This document shows, in pieces, positions 25,398 through 33,557 of a DNA stretch of 56,434 nucleotides (the stretch's first letter is position 1; each line of letters begins with the position of its first letter). This DNA comes from Liquorilactobacillus mali. Its GTDB lineage: Bacteria; Bacillota; Bacilli; Lactobacillales; Lactobacillaceae. Location: NCBI RefSeq assembly GCF_001437155.1, contig NZ_JQAR01000004.1, positions 1 to 56,434 on the forward strand, given 5' to 3'. The position numbers and the translations under genes are program-made. The notes below the pieces were generated by a model that was not told the DNA's origin, made no database searches, and worked only from the letters and a program-made list of their open reading frames with translations.

Positions 25398-25826
25398 ATG
25401 GGAAACTTTGCAAAATATAGTAGGATTTTAATTAATAGTTCGGTATCATTTGTTATTTTATTGGCATTGGCGCAATTAGTTATTCCAACAAGTTGGAAGC
25501 TAGTGTTGGATTATTATTTAATTAGCAATTTTTTATTATTAAATCCTTTTAATATGATGAATATTGGAGTGAAGGAAGATATCAATGTCGCTGCCGATAC
25601 TATGAGTCGAACAAAAAGATCGGCTGAAAAAACAACTGAAAGTTCAGAAACGCCTGAAGAATCAGTTATGACTGATCAGATGTTAAAAAGATCCAAAAGA
25701 AGAGCAGCTCAAGAAAATGATACAAGGGATATTTTATTGAATTCTTTTTTGAGCTTTATGAAACACTGTTTTTTACTAATAGCAGCACCAGTAATTTTTA
25801 TGCAAAAATTGTTAATTAATAACTAA
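25398..25826 (+). CDS. Hypothetical membrane protein with charged linker
   Basis: A 142-residue protein with no family that I recognise. A hydrophobic segment at about residues 10-50 is followed by a Ser/Thr/Glu/Lys-rich linker (TMSRTKRSAEKTTESSETPEESVM, about 68-91, broken here by function only) and a second hydrophobic segment at about 115-137. Both termini may face the same side. The start is ATG with a weak GAGGAATGG ribosome-binding site. It stands alone between a terminator and the amino-acid permease promoter. Codon use looks like its neighbours. Confidence 0.6.
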   Translation: MGNFAKYSRILINSSVSFVILLALAQLVIPTSWKLVLDYYLISNFLLLNPFNMMNIGVKEDINVAADTMSRTKRSAEKTTESSETPEESVMTDQMLKRSKRRAAQENDTRDILLNSFLSFMKHCFLLIAAPVIFMQKLLINN

Positions 25827-25928
25827 GGTATATATTTTTTCTATATTAAAAAAAGAAATAATAAGGAAAACAAACTTGCTTTTATTAAGATTAAATGAGC
25901 TTTTGGTAAATAAAAATTAGTTTAGCGG

Positions 25929-25956
25929 TTGACTTCTCTAATATTCTTGATATAAT
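25929..25956 (+). promoter_or_regulatory. Promoter of the amino-acid permease gene
   Basis: TTGACT (25929-25934), a 16-base spacer ending in TGA, and a perfect TATAAT (25951-25956). Close to consensus with an extended -10, so strong expression is expected. Confidence 0.8.
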
Positions 25957-25990
25957 TTTATTATTTATTAATTTATTTGGAGGAGTTTTA

Positions 25991-27433
25991 ATGGGAAAAT
26001 TTTTAAAGAGATTGCTTTTAAAAGAAGATCCAAATGTTTATCAAGTTAAAGATGCACATTTGTCTCAAGTATTGACTGTCAAAGACTTTTTGGCATTAGG
26101 TGTTGGAACGATTGTTTCTACTTCAATATTCACTCTTCCAGGAGTGGTTGCAGCTACCCATGCGGGCCCAGCAGTTGTTATTTCTTTTTTATTGGCAGCT
26201 GTTGTTGCAGGACTTGTAGCATTTGCATATGCTGAAATGTCTTCTGTCATGCCATTTGCAGGTTCTGCCTATTCATGGATAAATGTTGTTTTTGGTGAGT
26301 TTTTTGCGTGGATTGCAGGATGGGCACTTTTAGCTGAATATTTCATTGCAGTTGCCTTTGTGGCCTCTGGGATATCTGCAAATTTCCGCGGATTAGTAGA
26401 ACCACTTGGTGTCAATTTTCCAAAACAGCTTGCTAATGCTTTTGGGACTGAGGGTGGAATTATTGACTTGGTAGCCATGGTTGTAGTTTTGATAGTTGCT
26501 ATTTTATTATCAAGAGGTGTTTCAGGAGCAGCGCGTGTTGAGAATATTTTGGTTGTTCTTAAAGTTCTTGCAATTATTCTATTTGTAATCGTCGGCATGA
26601 CTGCCTTGCATAAGGCTAATTATTCGCCATTTATTCCTAAATATCATCTAAATGCGGATGGCTCTGCTTTTGGCGGATGGCAAGGGATATATGCAGGAAT
26701 TTCAGCAATTTTTCTTTCGTATATCGGATTTGATTCAATTGCAGCGAATTCGGCTGAAGCGAAAGATCCTCAGAAAACAATGCCACGTGGAATTTTAGGC
26801 TCACTTTTGATTGCTGTTGTATTATTCGTAGTCGTGTCATTAGTAATTGTGGGAATGTTTAAGTATACTAACTATGCTAATAATGCAGAACCAATTGGCT
26901 GGGCATTGCGTCAAAGCGGACACCCAATTGTTGCGACAGTCGTACAAACAATTGCTGTTGTAGGAATGTTTACAGCTTTAATAGGTATGATGCTGGCAGG
27001 ATCGCGTTTACTTTATTCATTTGGTAGAGACGGTATGCTTCCAAAATGGTTAGGAAAGTTAAACAAGGACAAATTGCCAAATAATGCAACACTTACACTT
27101 TCAACAATTGGTATTGTAATTGGTGCATTGTTCCCGTTTGCATTTTTAGCACAACTGATTTCTGCGGGAACATTGATTGCATTTATGTTCGTTTCTGTTG
27201 GAATTTACGCTGTACGTTCGCGTGAGGGTAAAGATTTACCAAAACCGAGTTTTAAAATGCCATTTTATCCGGTGTTACCAGCATTAGCCTTTCTTGGGGC
27301 CTTCGGTGTTTTTTGGGGATTAGGAAACGATGCTAAGTTATATGCTCTGTTGTGGTTCTTCATTGGATTGATAATTTATTTTGCATATGGAATTAGAAAT
27401 TCGTATTTAGGGAAGAAGAACAAAGAAAACTAA
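25991..27433 (+). CDS. APC superfamily amino-acid permease (cationic amino-acid transporter type)
   Basis: A 480-residue integral membrane transporter with about 12-13 hydrophobic helices. The first helix carries the APC signature GVGTIVSTSIFTLPGV, and helix 3 onwards shows AFAYAEMSSVMPFAGSAYSWINVVFGEFFAWIAGWALLAEY-like features typical of the CAT/YfnA group. The consensus G-x-G-[T] is present, but the glycine following 'I' in many members is replaced by V-S-T. The substrate cannot be determined; cationic or branched-chain amino acids are typical. The start is ATG with TGGAGGAG. It has its own strong promoter and terminator. Confidence 0.9.
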   Translation: MGKFLKRLLLKEDPNVYQVKDAHLSQVLTVKDFLALGVGTIVSTSIFTLPGVVAATHAGPAVVISFLLAAVVAGLVAFAYAEMSSVMPFAGSAYSWINVVFGEFFAWIAGWALLAEYFIAVAFVASGISANFRGLVEPLGVNFPKQLANAFGTEGGIIDLVAMVVVLIVAILLSRGVSGAARVENILVVLKVLAIILFVIVGMTALHKANYSPFIPKYHLNADGSAFGGWQGIYAGISAIFLSYIGFDSIAANSAEAKDPQKTMPRGILGSLLIAVVLFVVVSLVIVGMFKYTNYANNAEPIGWALRQSGHPIVATVVQTIAVVGMFTALIGMMLAGSRLLYSFGRDGMLPKWLGKLNKDKLPNNATLTLSTIGIVIGALFPFAFLAQLISAGTLIAFMFVSVGIYAVRSREGKDLPKPSFKMPFYPVLPALAFLGAFGVFWGLGNDAKLYALLWFFIGLIIYFAYGIRNSYLGKKNKEN

Positions 27434-27449
27434 ATCTATTATAAAAAAC

Positions 27450-27489
27450 AGGGGCTGGTCAAAAGTTATATTTTGATCCAGTCCCTTTA
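27450..27489 (+). terminator. Rho-independent terminator, GGGCTGG-TCAAAA family
   Basis: The stem GGGGCTGGTCAAAA pairs with TTTTGATCCAGTCCC, followed by T-rich sequence. It shares its sequence with the terminators at 19272-19313 and 33180-33219. Confidence 0.88.
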
Positions 27490-27583
27490 TTATTCCATAT
27501 AAAAATGTTCCATAAGTCAAAATTTTCCGTCTGATTTCAAATTACCAATAACAAGCATATATATTTATTTTGTCCACATCAGG

Positions 27584-28141
27584 TTAGTCTACAAAGAAAC
27601 TGAGTCTTGGCCATTTAACCTGCCATTTTTTGTTAATAACACGTGCTTTATATTGTTCAAGTAGAACTTTATCAGATTGGAAACGCGGAGTTGGATGAAT
27701 CTCAAAATTAAAGAGATGTTCCAAAGAAAATGGGGCAATGATGGCAGATTCAGTGTCATTTAAATTTAGTGCAACACTATTGCAAGTTTCGGGTACACTT
27801 CTTAGTGCTGACTCAATATCTTTTCCAAATGGCTGCATTGATTTTGCGTCATTCAAACGGATATTTTCAAGATTCCACAAATATTTGGAATAATTCTGTG
27901 AGAAGATTGCTTTTCTCGTTAAGAATTGCTCATATGATTCGCTGGGATCAGCATATAGAACATCAATGTTTTCTAGAACCAAATTGGTTTTCTGAGAAGA
28001 CAGGTTATTCCAAACGATTGTCCGAAGAGCACCGCTGCAGACAAATGCAGTGCTTAAATGTTCTTTTTTCAAAATCTCAAAGATTTCGGCAAGCTCTGTA
28101 TTAGTAATCAATGTATCAAGTAATTGTTGTTTGTAGTCCAT
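27584..28141 (-). CDS. Nucleotidyltransferase family protein (NTP_transf_6 / DUF925)
   Basis: A 185-residue protein matching the small bacterial nucleotidyltransferase-like family once called DUF925. Recognisable parts are SGALRTIVWNNL near residue 36, ENIDVLYAD (family: DIDVxYFD) around 57-65, RSVPETCNSVALNLND and the C-terminal APFSLEHLFNFEIHPTPRF. No substrate is known for the family. The first acidic residue of the D-x-D pair appears as Asn in this protein (ENID), so the metal site should be checked. The start is ATG with CGGAGGA upstream. It is transcribed convergently to the permease and divergently from ackA. Confidence 0.8.
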   Translation of the reverse strand: MDYKQQLLDTLITNTELAEIFEILKKEHLSTAFVCSGALRTIVWNNLSSQKTNLVLENIDVLYADPSESYEQFLTRKAIFSQNYSKYLWNLENIRLNDAKSMQPFGKDIESALRSVPETCNSVALNLNDTESAIIAPFSLEHLFNFEIHPTPRFQSDKVLLEQYKARVINKKWQVKWPRLSFFVD

Positions 28142-28265
28142 TAATATCCTCCGTAAAAATTACTAAGATTAATTGTAATGTTTTTTCGTGGAGAATGAAA
28201 GTCAAAACTTGTTGAATAATTATTAAATCCGCATTAGTACTAGTGAAAAATATTTGAAAATTTGG

Positions 28266-28292
28266 TATATTATTATTGTGAAAGCGCTTTGA
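28266..28292 (+). promoter_or_regulatory. ackA promoter with cre site
   Basis: An extended -10 (TGG then TATATT at 28266-28271) is followed by a near-consensus cre, TGAAAGCGCTTTGA (28279-28292), with a perfect ten-base core palindrome. The cre lies at about +1 to +14. That position suits CcpA repression or roadblock rather than the upstream-site activation known for Bacillus ackA. Confidence 0.75.
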
Positions 28293-28313
28293 ATACAATG
28301 AGGGGGAATTCCC

Positions 28314-29534
28314 ATGTCAAAGATAATTGCAATTAATGCTGGAAGCTCAAGCCTAAAGTTTAAGCTGTTTGAAATGAACACAGAACAAGTTTTAGCACAA
28401 GGTCTTTTTGATAGAATTGGCTTGGCGCAGGGAGCAATAAAAATCAAGTACGGTGCTGATGAAGAATTTAAAACAAATGAAGAAATAAAAGATCATTCAT
28501 ATGCTGTTAAGCGTCTACTGGAATTATTGCTTAATCTGGAAATCATTCATGAATTTTCAGAAATAAAAGGTGTGGGCCACCGTGTTGTTGCAGGTGGTGA
28601 ATATTTTAAACGATCGGTCGCGATTGATAGTAAGGTTATCCGAAAAATTAATTCATTGGCCGAATATGCTCCAATTCATAATCCAGCAAATTTGATGGGA
28701 ATTAAAGCATTTAAGAAAATTCTTCCAACTGCAACAGCAGTAGCGGTTTTTGATACATCATTTCATCAGACCATGCCAAAAGAAAATTACATTTTCAGCG
28801 TGCCATATGAATGGTATCAAAAGTATGGTGTAAGAAGGTATGGGGCACATGGCACTAGTCATCGTTATGTTGCAGGTGTTGCTGCTTCAATGTTGAAGCG
28901 TCCATTAGAGGAACTTAAACTAATTAGCTGTCATCTTGGAGCAGGGGCCTCAATTTGTGCTATTAAGAATGGCAAATCCTTTGATACTTCAATGGGATTT
29001 ACTCCTTTAACCGGAATCACAATGGCTACTCGTTCTGGGGATACGGATGTTGCAATGATATCATTTATGATGCAAAAGTTAGATATGCATTCTATGCCCG
29101 AAGCAATTTACGATTTGAATAAGAAATCAGGATTATTAGGTATTTCGGGAGTATCATCCGACATGCGTGATGTCATGGAAGAAAGCACAACAAATTCTCG
29201 TGCAAAGCTTGCTGTTGATATTTTTGTCAAGGATATCGTTAAGTATATTGGTTCATATACTGCTGAAATGGATGGGGTTGATGGAATAATATTTACGGCA
29301 GGGATTGGAGAAAATTCTGCAGAAATCAGAAGTGCGGTTTTGAAAAGATTGTCCTACATGGGAATTGAGGTTGATGAGGAGAAAAATTCATTACGAGGAG
29401 AGAACATTGTAATTTCTACAAGTAACTCAAAAGTCAAGGCTCTTGTGATTCCAACCGATGAAGAATTGATGATTGCACGAGATGTTAACAAAATAATGGA
29501 AAAAAGGAATGTCAAAAGTGCCAAATTGGTATAG
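28314..29534 (+). CDS. ackA: Acetate kinase
   Basis: A 406-residue ASKHA-fold kinase that converts acetyl phosphate and ADP to acetate and ATP, the energy-yielding step of mixed-acid and phosphoketolase fermentation. Signature segments are INAGSSSLKFKLF at the N-terminus, VFDTSFHQTMP, YGAHGTSHRYV, CHLGAGASICAI, TPLTGITMATRSGD and IIFTAGIGENSAEIR. The length is normal. The start is ATG with a GAGGGGG ribosome-binding site. It is monocistronic; a cre site overlaps the predicted transcription start. Confidence 0.96.
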   Translation: MSKIIAINAGSSSLKFKLFEMNTEQVLAQGLFDRIGLAQGAIKIKYGADEEFKTNEEIKDHSYAVKRLLELLLNLEIIHEFSEIKGVGHRVVAGGEYFKRSVAIDSKVIRKINSLAEYAPIHNPANLMGIKAFKKILPTATAVAVFDTSFHQTMPKENYIFSVPYEWYQKYGVRRYGAHGTSHRYVAGVAASMLKRPLEELKLISCHLGAGASICAIKNGKSFDTSMGFTPLTGITMATRSGDTDVAMISFMMQKLDMHSMPEAIYDLNKKSGLLGISGVSSDMRDVMEESTTNSRAKLAVDIFVKDIVKYIGSYTAEMDGVDGIIFTAGIGENSAEIRSAVLKRLSYMGIEVDEEKNSLRGENIVISTSNSKVKALVIPTDEELMIARDVNKIMEKRNVKSAKLV

Positions 29535-29586
29535 ATAATTTATGTTCAAGAAAGCAATTTTGTAACGAAATCGTAACATAAAACTG

Positions 29587-29615
29587 TTCACAAACATGAC
29601 AAAAAGTGTTAGATT
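29587..29615 (+). promoter_or_regulatory. Promoter of the small coiled-coil gene
   Basis: TTCACA (29587-29592), a 17-base spacer and TAGATT (29610-29615), about 28 bases ahead of the AGGAGG ribosome-binding site. Confidence 0.5.
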
Positions 29616-29657
29616 ATTCAAGTCGATAAATTAACTAATTTTAGGAGGACTTTTGTC

Positions 29658-29861
29658 ATGGGTAATAAGTTTGATATTTTACACGATTATCAAGAGACAG
29701 TTGCTAAAATTGCTGAACTTGACGAAGTTTGTACGAGGATTAGCAACTCAAAACGGGGACGCCACTTATTAAATGCTTACGATGAAAAGAAACGTAATGT
29801 TGAAGAAGAACGTGAACAACTTGAGATCATTTTAGAAGCAATGAACGCTGCAGAAGATTAA
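29658..29861 (+). CDS. Small helical protein of unknown function
   Basis: A 67-residue protein, rich in Glu/Lys/Leu, with a predicted long helix (KKRNVEEEREQLEIILEAMN) of coiled-coil character. It has no transmembrane segment. I do not recognise a family. The reading frame is supported by an excellent AGGAGG ribosome-binding site ten bases before the ATG, its own promoter and its own terminator, which together make it likely to be a real, well-expressed small gene. Confidence 0.75.
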   Translation: MGNKFDILHDYQETVAKIAELDEVCTRISNSKRGRHLLNAYDEKKRNVEEEREQLEIILEAMNAAED

Positions 29862-29897
29862 TCAAAGTAAGCAAAAATAAAAAAGAGTTAATAAATT

Positions 29898-29930
29898 AGA
29901 AAATCTCATTAGTAGATTTTCTTTTTTTTA
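29898..29930 (+). terminator. Rho-independent terminator
   Basis: The nine-base-pair perfect stem AGAAAATCT/AGATTTTCT with a seven-base loop is followed by seven T. Confidence 0.88.
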
Positions 29931-30025
29931 TGATTACAAAATAAAATACGAAATAAAAAGTTTTTTTTGAGATAATTAAGGCAATATACTAGCTTAATGC
30001 GTATGAATGTACAATTATTACAAAT

Positions 30026-30038
30026 AAAGTTCGATTTT
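30026..30038. promoter_or_regulatory. PurBox-like operator of purE
   Basis: AAAGTTCGATTTT matches the reverse Gram-positive PurBox AWWGTTCGGWWWT at 12 of 13 positions. It ends four bases before the -35 of the purE promoter, the same geometry as at purC. It indicates control by a PurR of the Bacillus/Lactococcus type, which senses PRPP. Confidence 0.65.
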
Positions 30039-30042
30039 AGCT

Positions 30043-30071
30043 TTGACAATTATTATATCCTTTGCTAAGCT
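30043..30071 (+). promoter_or_regulatory. purE promoter
   Basis: A perfect -35 TTGACA (30043-30048), a 17-base spacer ending TGC, and TAAGCT (30066-30071). The -10 is weak but is extended by TG. It is 26 bases before the GTG start. Confidence 0.65.
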
Positions 30072-30097
30072 AAGGCTGTACTTTAGGAGGGATAACG

Positions 30098-30586
30098 GTG
30101 AGCAAGGAAATCAGTATTATAATGGGAAGCTCCTCTGATTGGAAAACAATGAAGGAAGCGGCCAATATAATAGAACAATTTGGTGTTAGTTTTGACAAAC
30201 AAGTTATTTCAGCACACAGAATGCCACAGGAAATGTTTGATTTTGCCAATGGTGCTGCAGATAATGGAATCAAAGTAATAATTGCAGGAGCTGGTGGTGC
30301 GGCACATCTTCCTGGAATGATTGCAGCGAATACGATTTTACCAGTGATTGGAGTGCCCGTTCAAAGCCATGCTCTTAGCGGACTTGACTCGTTATTATCT
30401 ATTGTGCAAATGCCTGCTGGAATCCCGGTGGCAACGACTGCAATTGGTGTTGCTGGGGCGAAAAATGCGGCATTATTAGCATTACAGATACTCGGGATCA
30501 CTGATTCTCAGGTTGCACAAAAACTTACGGTCTATCGTAAAGAGATGCATGATAAAGCAGTGAAGAGTGGTGAGACTCTTGTCTAA
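30098..30586 (+). CDS. purE: N5-carboxyaminoimidazole ribonucleotide mutase
   Basis: A 162-residue class I PurE. It moves the carboxyl group of N5-CAIR (made by PurK) to give CAIR in IMP synthesis. The conserved features are [10 protein letters not shown] near the N-terminus, SAHRMP with the catalytic histidine, and [14 protein letters not shown]. The start is GTG with GGAGGG upstream. It is the first gene of the purE-K-B unit and stands behind a PurBox-like site; purK follows with one base between stop and start. Confidence 0.96.
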   Translation: MSKEISIIMGSSSDWKTMKEAANIIEQFGVSFDKQVISAHRMPQEMFDFANGAADNGIKVIIAGAGGAAHLPGMIAANTILPVIGVPVQSHALSGLDSLLSIVQMPAGIPVATTAIGVAGAKNAALLALQILGITDSQVAQKLTVYRKEMHDKAVKSGETLV

Positions 30587-30587
30587 G

Positions 30588-31700
30588 ATGATTACACAAG
30601 GACAAACAATTGGAATTATTGGTGGAGGACAATTAGGACAGATGTTGGCATTTTCAGCTAAATCTGCAGGTTTTCGTGTACTGATCTTAGATCCTAATCC
30701 AGATTGTTCTGCAGGACAGGTTTCTGATGATCAAATTGTTGCAGAATATGAAGACGTTTCTGCAATTGAGGAACTGGCAGCACGTTCAGATGTATTAACA
30801 TATGAATTCGAGAATGTTGATTTAAAAGCATTAGAAGATGTTACAAGGATGGTTTCAGTTCCCCAGGGAACAAAGTTGTTAGCAATTACTAAAGATAGAT
30901 TAAATGAAAAAACATTTTTAGAAGATAGTGGTTTGAAGGTAACACCCTTTGCAGCAATTAACTCTATTGCTGATTTAAGAGAAACAATTCAAAAATTCGG
31001 ATATCCCGCGGTTTTAAAGACATGCCAAGGCGGCTATGATGGAAAAGCACAGTTGGTGCTGCATGATGCTACAGATTTGGCCGGAGCACCTGAACTGATA
31101 GAACAAGGACAGTGCATACTTGAGGATTGGGTTGAGTTCTCTAAGGAAATTTCCGTAATGGTTGCGAGAAATGTTGATGGTGCAATTTCGCTATTTCCTA
31201 CAAGCGAAAATATTCATAGAAATCAGATTTTGCATGAGAGTATTGTACCTGCAAGGATTTCGCATGTTCTGCAAGAAAAAGCACAAAAGATGGCTGAAAA
31301 AATTGCGATCAAGATTAATCTATGTGGTATCCTTGGTGTGGAGATGTTTGTGGGCAAAGACGGTGAACTTTATGTAAATGAGCTTGCCCCACGTCCACAT
31401 AATTCAGGGCATTATTCAATTGAGGCATGCAATTTTTCACAGTTTGACGTACACAATCGAGCAATCTGTAACTGGCCAATGCCAAAGGTTGAGTTACTAA
31501 AACCAGTTGTTATGGTCAATATCCTTGGTCAGCATGTTGCAGGAGCAGCAAGACTGGTTTCAGAAAAGCCGCAGTGGCATTTTCATGATTATGGCAAGGC
31601 TGACGCTCGGCATGATAGGAAGATGGGACATGTTACAATTTTGACTAATAACGTTGAAGAAACACTTTCTGAGATCGAAAAAACAAAAGTATGGGATTAA
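30588..31700 (+). CDS. purK: N5-carboxyaminoimidazole ribonucleotide synthase
   Basis: A 370-residue ATP-grasp enzyme that carboxylates AIR with bicarbonate and ATP to N5-CAIR, the substrate of PurE. The N-terminal nucleotide-binding turn is IGIIGGGQLGQML. The ATP-grasp region shows VLKTCQGGYDGKAQ, LEDWVEFSKEISVMVARN and VNELAPRPHNSGHYSIEACNFSQF-like features. I chose ATG at 30588, one base after the purE stop; earlier in-frame GTG codons overlap purE and would add seven residues. Confidence 0.95.
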   Translation: MITQGQTIGIIGGGQLGQMLAFSAKSAGFRVLILDPNPDCSAGQVSDDQIVAEYEDVSAIEELAARSDVLTYEFENVDLKALEDVTRMVSVPQGTKLLAITKDRLNEKTFLEDSGLKVTPFAAINSIADLRETIQKFGYPAVLKTCQGGYDGKAQLVLHDATDLAGAPELIEQGQCILEDWVEFSKEISVMVARNVDGAISLFPTSENIHRNQILHESIVPARISHVLQEKAQKMAEKIAIKINLCGILGVEMFVGKDGELYVNELAPRPHNSGHYSIEACNFSQFDVHNRAICNWPMPKVELLKPVVMVNILGQHVAGAARLVSEKPQWHFHDYGKADARHDRKMGHVTILTNNVEETLSEIEKTKVWD

Positions 31701-31712
31701 AGGAGCAAACTA

Positions 31713-33008
31713 ATGATTTCAAGATATTCACGACCAGAAATGGCAGCAATTTGGGAAGATCAAAAAAAATATGAATGCTGGCTAGAAGTAGAGATAGCTG
31801 CAGATGAGGCTTGGTCAAAACTTGGACATATTCCTGCAGCAGATGTTGCAAAGATTCGCGAGAATGCTAAATTCGATGTTAACAGAATTTTAGAAATCGA
31901 AGAGACAACACATCACGATGTAATTGCTTTTACCCGCTGCGTATCGGAATCGCTTGGTGAGGAGAAAAAATGGGTTCACTATGGTTTGACGAGTACAGAT
32001 GTTGTTGATACGGCTTATGGATACCAATTGAAACAAGTTAATGAGCTATTACGAAAAGACTTGGCGCATTTCAAGGAGATTGTTGCCAGTCAAGCAAAAA
32101 AATATAAGAATACTGTAATGATGGGTAGAACTCATGGAGTACATGCCGAACCAACTACTTTTGGTCTGAAGCTTGCAAGATGGTATTCAGAAATAAACCG
32201 CGATATCGAACGTTTTGAACATGCTGCTAAGGGAGTTGAAGCTGGTAAAATCAGTGGTGCAGTGGGGACATTTGCTAACATTGATCCATTTGTTGAAAAA
32301 TATGTTTGTGAGAAATTGGGAATTCGTCCCCAAGAAATCTCAAGTCAGGTTCTACCACGTGATTTGCATGCTGAATATATTGCAGTATTGGCGTTAATTG
32401 CAACAAGTCTAGAAAAATTTGCAACTGAGATTCGAGGATTGCAAAAATCTGAAACGAGAGAAGTCGAAGAGCATTTTGCAAAGGGACAAAAGGGATCATC
32501 TGCAATGCCCCATAAACGTAATCCAATTGGTTCGGAAAATATTTGTGGATTAGCACGTGTGGTTCGCGGACATATGGTGACAGCATTTGAAGATGTTACT
32601 TTGTGGCATGAAAGAGATATTTCACATTCTTCAGCTGAAAGAATTATTTTACCAGATACGACTATTTTGATAGACTACATGCTGAATCGCTTTGGCAGAA
32701 TTTTAGAGAATTTGACAGTTTTTCCAGAAAATATGCTGCGTAATATGGGTCGAACATTCGGCTTGATTTACAGTGGAAGAGTTCTTCTTAAACTGATTGA
32801 CACTGGTATGAGTCGAGAAGAGGCATACGATTTGATTCAGCCTAAAACAGCTGAATCATGGGATAAACAAGTTCAGTTCCGCCCATTGCTCGAACAAGAC
32901 AAGAAGATTACTAGTCGACTTTCAAAAGAAGACTTGGATGATGCATTTGATTATCATTGGCATTTACGTCATGTAGATGAAATTTTTGAGCGCGTCGGTT
33001 TGGGTTAG
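31713..33008 (+). CDS. purB: Adenylosuccinate lyase
   Basis: A 431-residue fumarase/aspartase-superfamily lyase that acts twice in purine synthesis: SAICAR to AICAR plus fumarate, and adenylosuccinate to AMP plus fumarate. The superfamily signature is [28 protein letters not shown] and [16 protein letters not shown] carry the other active-site residues. The start is ATG with AAGGAG upstream, 12 bases after purK. The purEKB unit ends here, because a terminator follows at 33180-33219. Confidence 0.97.
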   Translation: MISRYSRPEMAAIWEDQKKYECWLEVEIAADEAWSKLGHIPAADVAKIRENAKFDVNRILEIEETTHHDVIAFTRCVSESLGEEKKWVHYGLTSTDVVDTAYGYQLKQVNELLRKDLAHFKEIVASQAKKYKNTVMMGRTHGVHAEPTTFGLKLARWYSEINRDIERFEHAAKGVEAGKISGAVGTFANIDPFVEKYVCEKLGIRPQEISSQVLPRDLHAEYIAVLALIATSLEKFATEIRGLQKSETREVEEHFAKGQKGSSAMPHKRNPIGSENICGLARVVRGHMVTAFEDVTLWHERDISHSSAERIILPDTTILIDYMLNRFGRILENLTVFPENMLRNMGRTFGLIYSGRVLLKLIDTGMSREEAYDLIQPKTAESWDKQVQFRPLLEQDKKITSRLSKEDLDDAFDYHWHLRHVDEIFERVGLG

Positions 33009-33082
33009 ATGCAAAAAAGTATTTAAAGATAACAGTAAAGAAACATCGGTGAGTGTGACATAGGTCTGTGGAACACAGGCAT

Positions 33083-33219
33083 TAACTTGAAATTATAGGA
33101 ATAAGAATTCGTTACTATAATTAATTTGAAGTTAGATTAGAAATTTGAACTTATGAAACGTATCTAAATGAAATCAGCAGAGGCTGGATCAAAATTTAAT
33201 TTTTGACCCAGTTTTTTTT
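33083..33219 (+). repeat. Intergenic repeat element, copy 2 (two palindrome variants plus terminator)
   Basis: TAACTTGAAATTA (33083-33095) and TAATTTGAAGTTA (33122-33134) are one-mismatch versions of the copy 1 palindrome at 19213-19225. They are followed by AGAAATTTGAAC and a terminator: CTGGATCAAAA (33184-33194) pairs with TTTTGACCCAG (33201-33211), then eight T. The part order matches copy 1. It ends the purEKB transcript. Confidence 0.6.
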
Positions 33220-33339
33220 ATTTATTATTGATAGTCATGCATTGTAAGTCGTTTTTTCTCTAAAAAGCAAACAATAGATATAGTAATATTTTTATATGAT
33301 GTCAATTCAATCATAATTTCTTATGATTGAATACAATTT

Positions 33340-33352
33340 ATTGTTCGGATTA
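33340..33352. promoter_or_regulatory. PurBox, distal site of purC
   Basis: ATTGTTCGGATTA matches AWWGTTCGGWWWT at 12 of 13 positions. It lies 93 bases upstream of the proximal PurBox in the same orientation. Confidence 0.65.
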
Positions 33353-33432
33353 ATTATGTAATAAAAATATGCTGTGTAATTGATTTTGCTATCTTTATAA
33401 GAAAACAAACAAAATATAAATTATTAGAAAGT

Positions 33433-33445
33433 AAAGTTCGGATTT
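33433..33445. promoter_or_regulatory. PurBox, proximal site of purC
   Basis: AAAGTTCGGATTT is a perfect match to the reverse PurBox consensus AWWGTTCGGWWWT. It ends six bases before a TTGACT -35, matching the arrangement at purE. Confidence 0.8.
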
Positions 33446-33451
33446 TACATA

Positions 33452-33480
33452 TTGACTATTTGTTTTTTTATTGTTAATCT
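33452..33480 (+). promoter_or_regulatory. Probable purC promoter
   Basis: TTGACT (33452-33457), a 17-base spacer and a weak -10 at about 33475-33480. A poor -10 with a nearby PurBox would fit an activator-dependent promoter, as PurR is in lactococci. The leader to purC is about 70 bases. Confidence 0.45.
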
Positions 33481-33557
33481 TTAAGTGAATTAGTGACCGT
33501 TTATGGTAGAAGTTGCTCTTAATATTCGCTTATAGTTGAAAGGATTGAGTTTGAAAG

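Larger units (their letters stand above)
33009..33557. other. Long intergenic region splitting the pur cluster
   Basis: 549 bases without a supported gene, in contrast to the 0-12 base spacing of most neighbouring pur genes. It contains repeat element copy 2 ending in a terminator (33083-33219), two PurBoxes (33340-33352 and 33433-33445), and a probable purC promoter. The sequence between about 33220 and 33340 is very AT-rich with no feature that I can assign. Confidence 0.75.

Noticed and set aside
29940-29955. A second PurBox upstream of purE around a CGAA core
   Set aside because: Only the CGAA core and A/T positions match; the neighbouring C residues of the consensus are missing.
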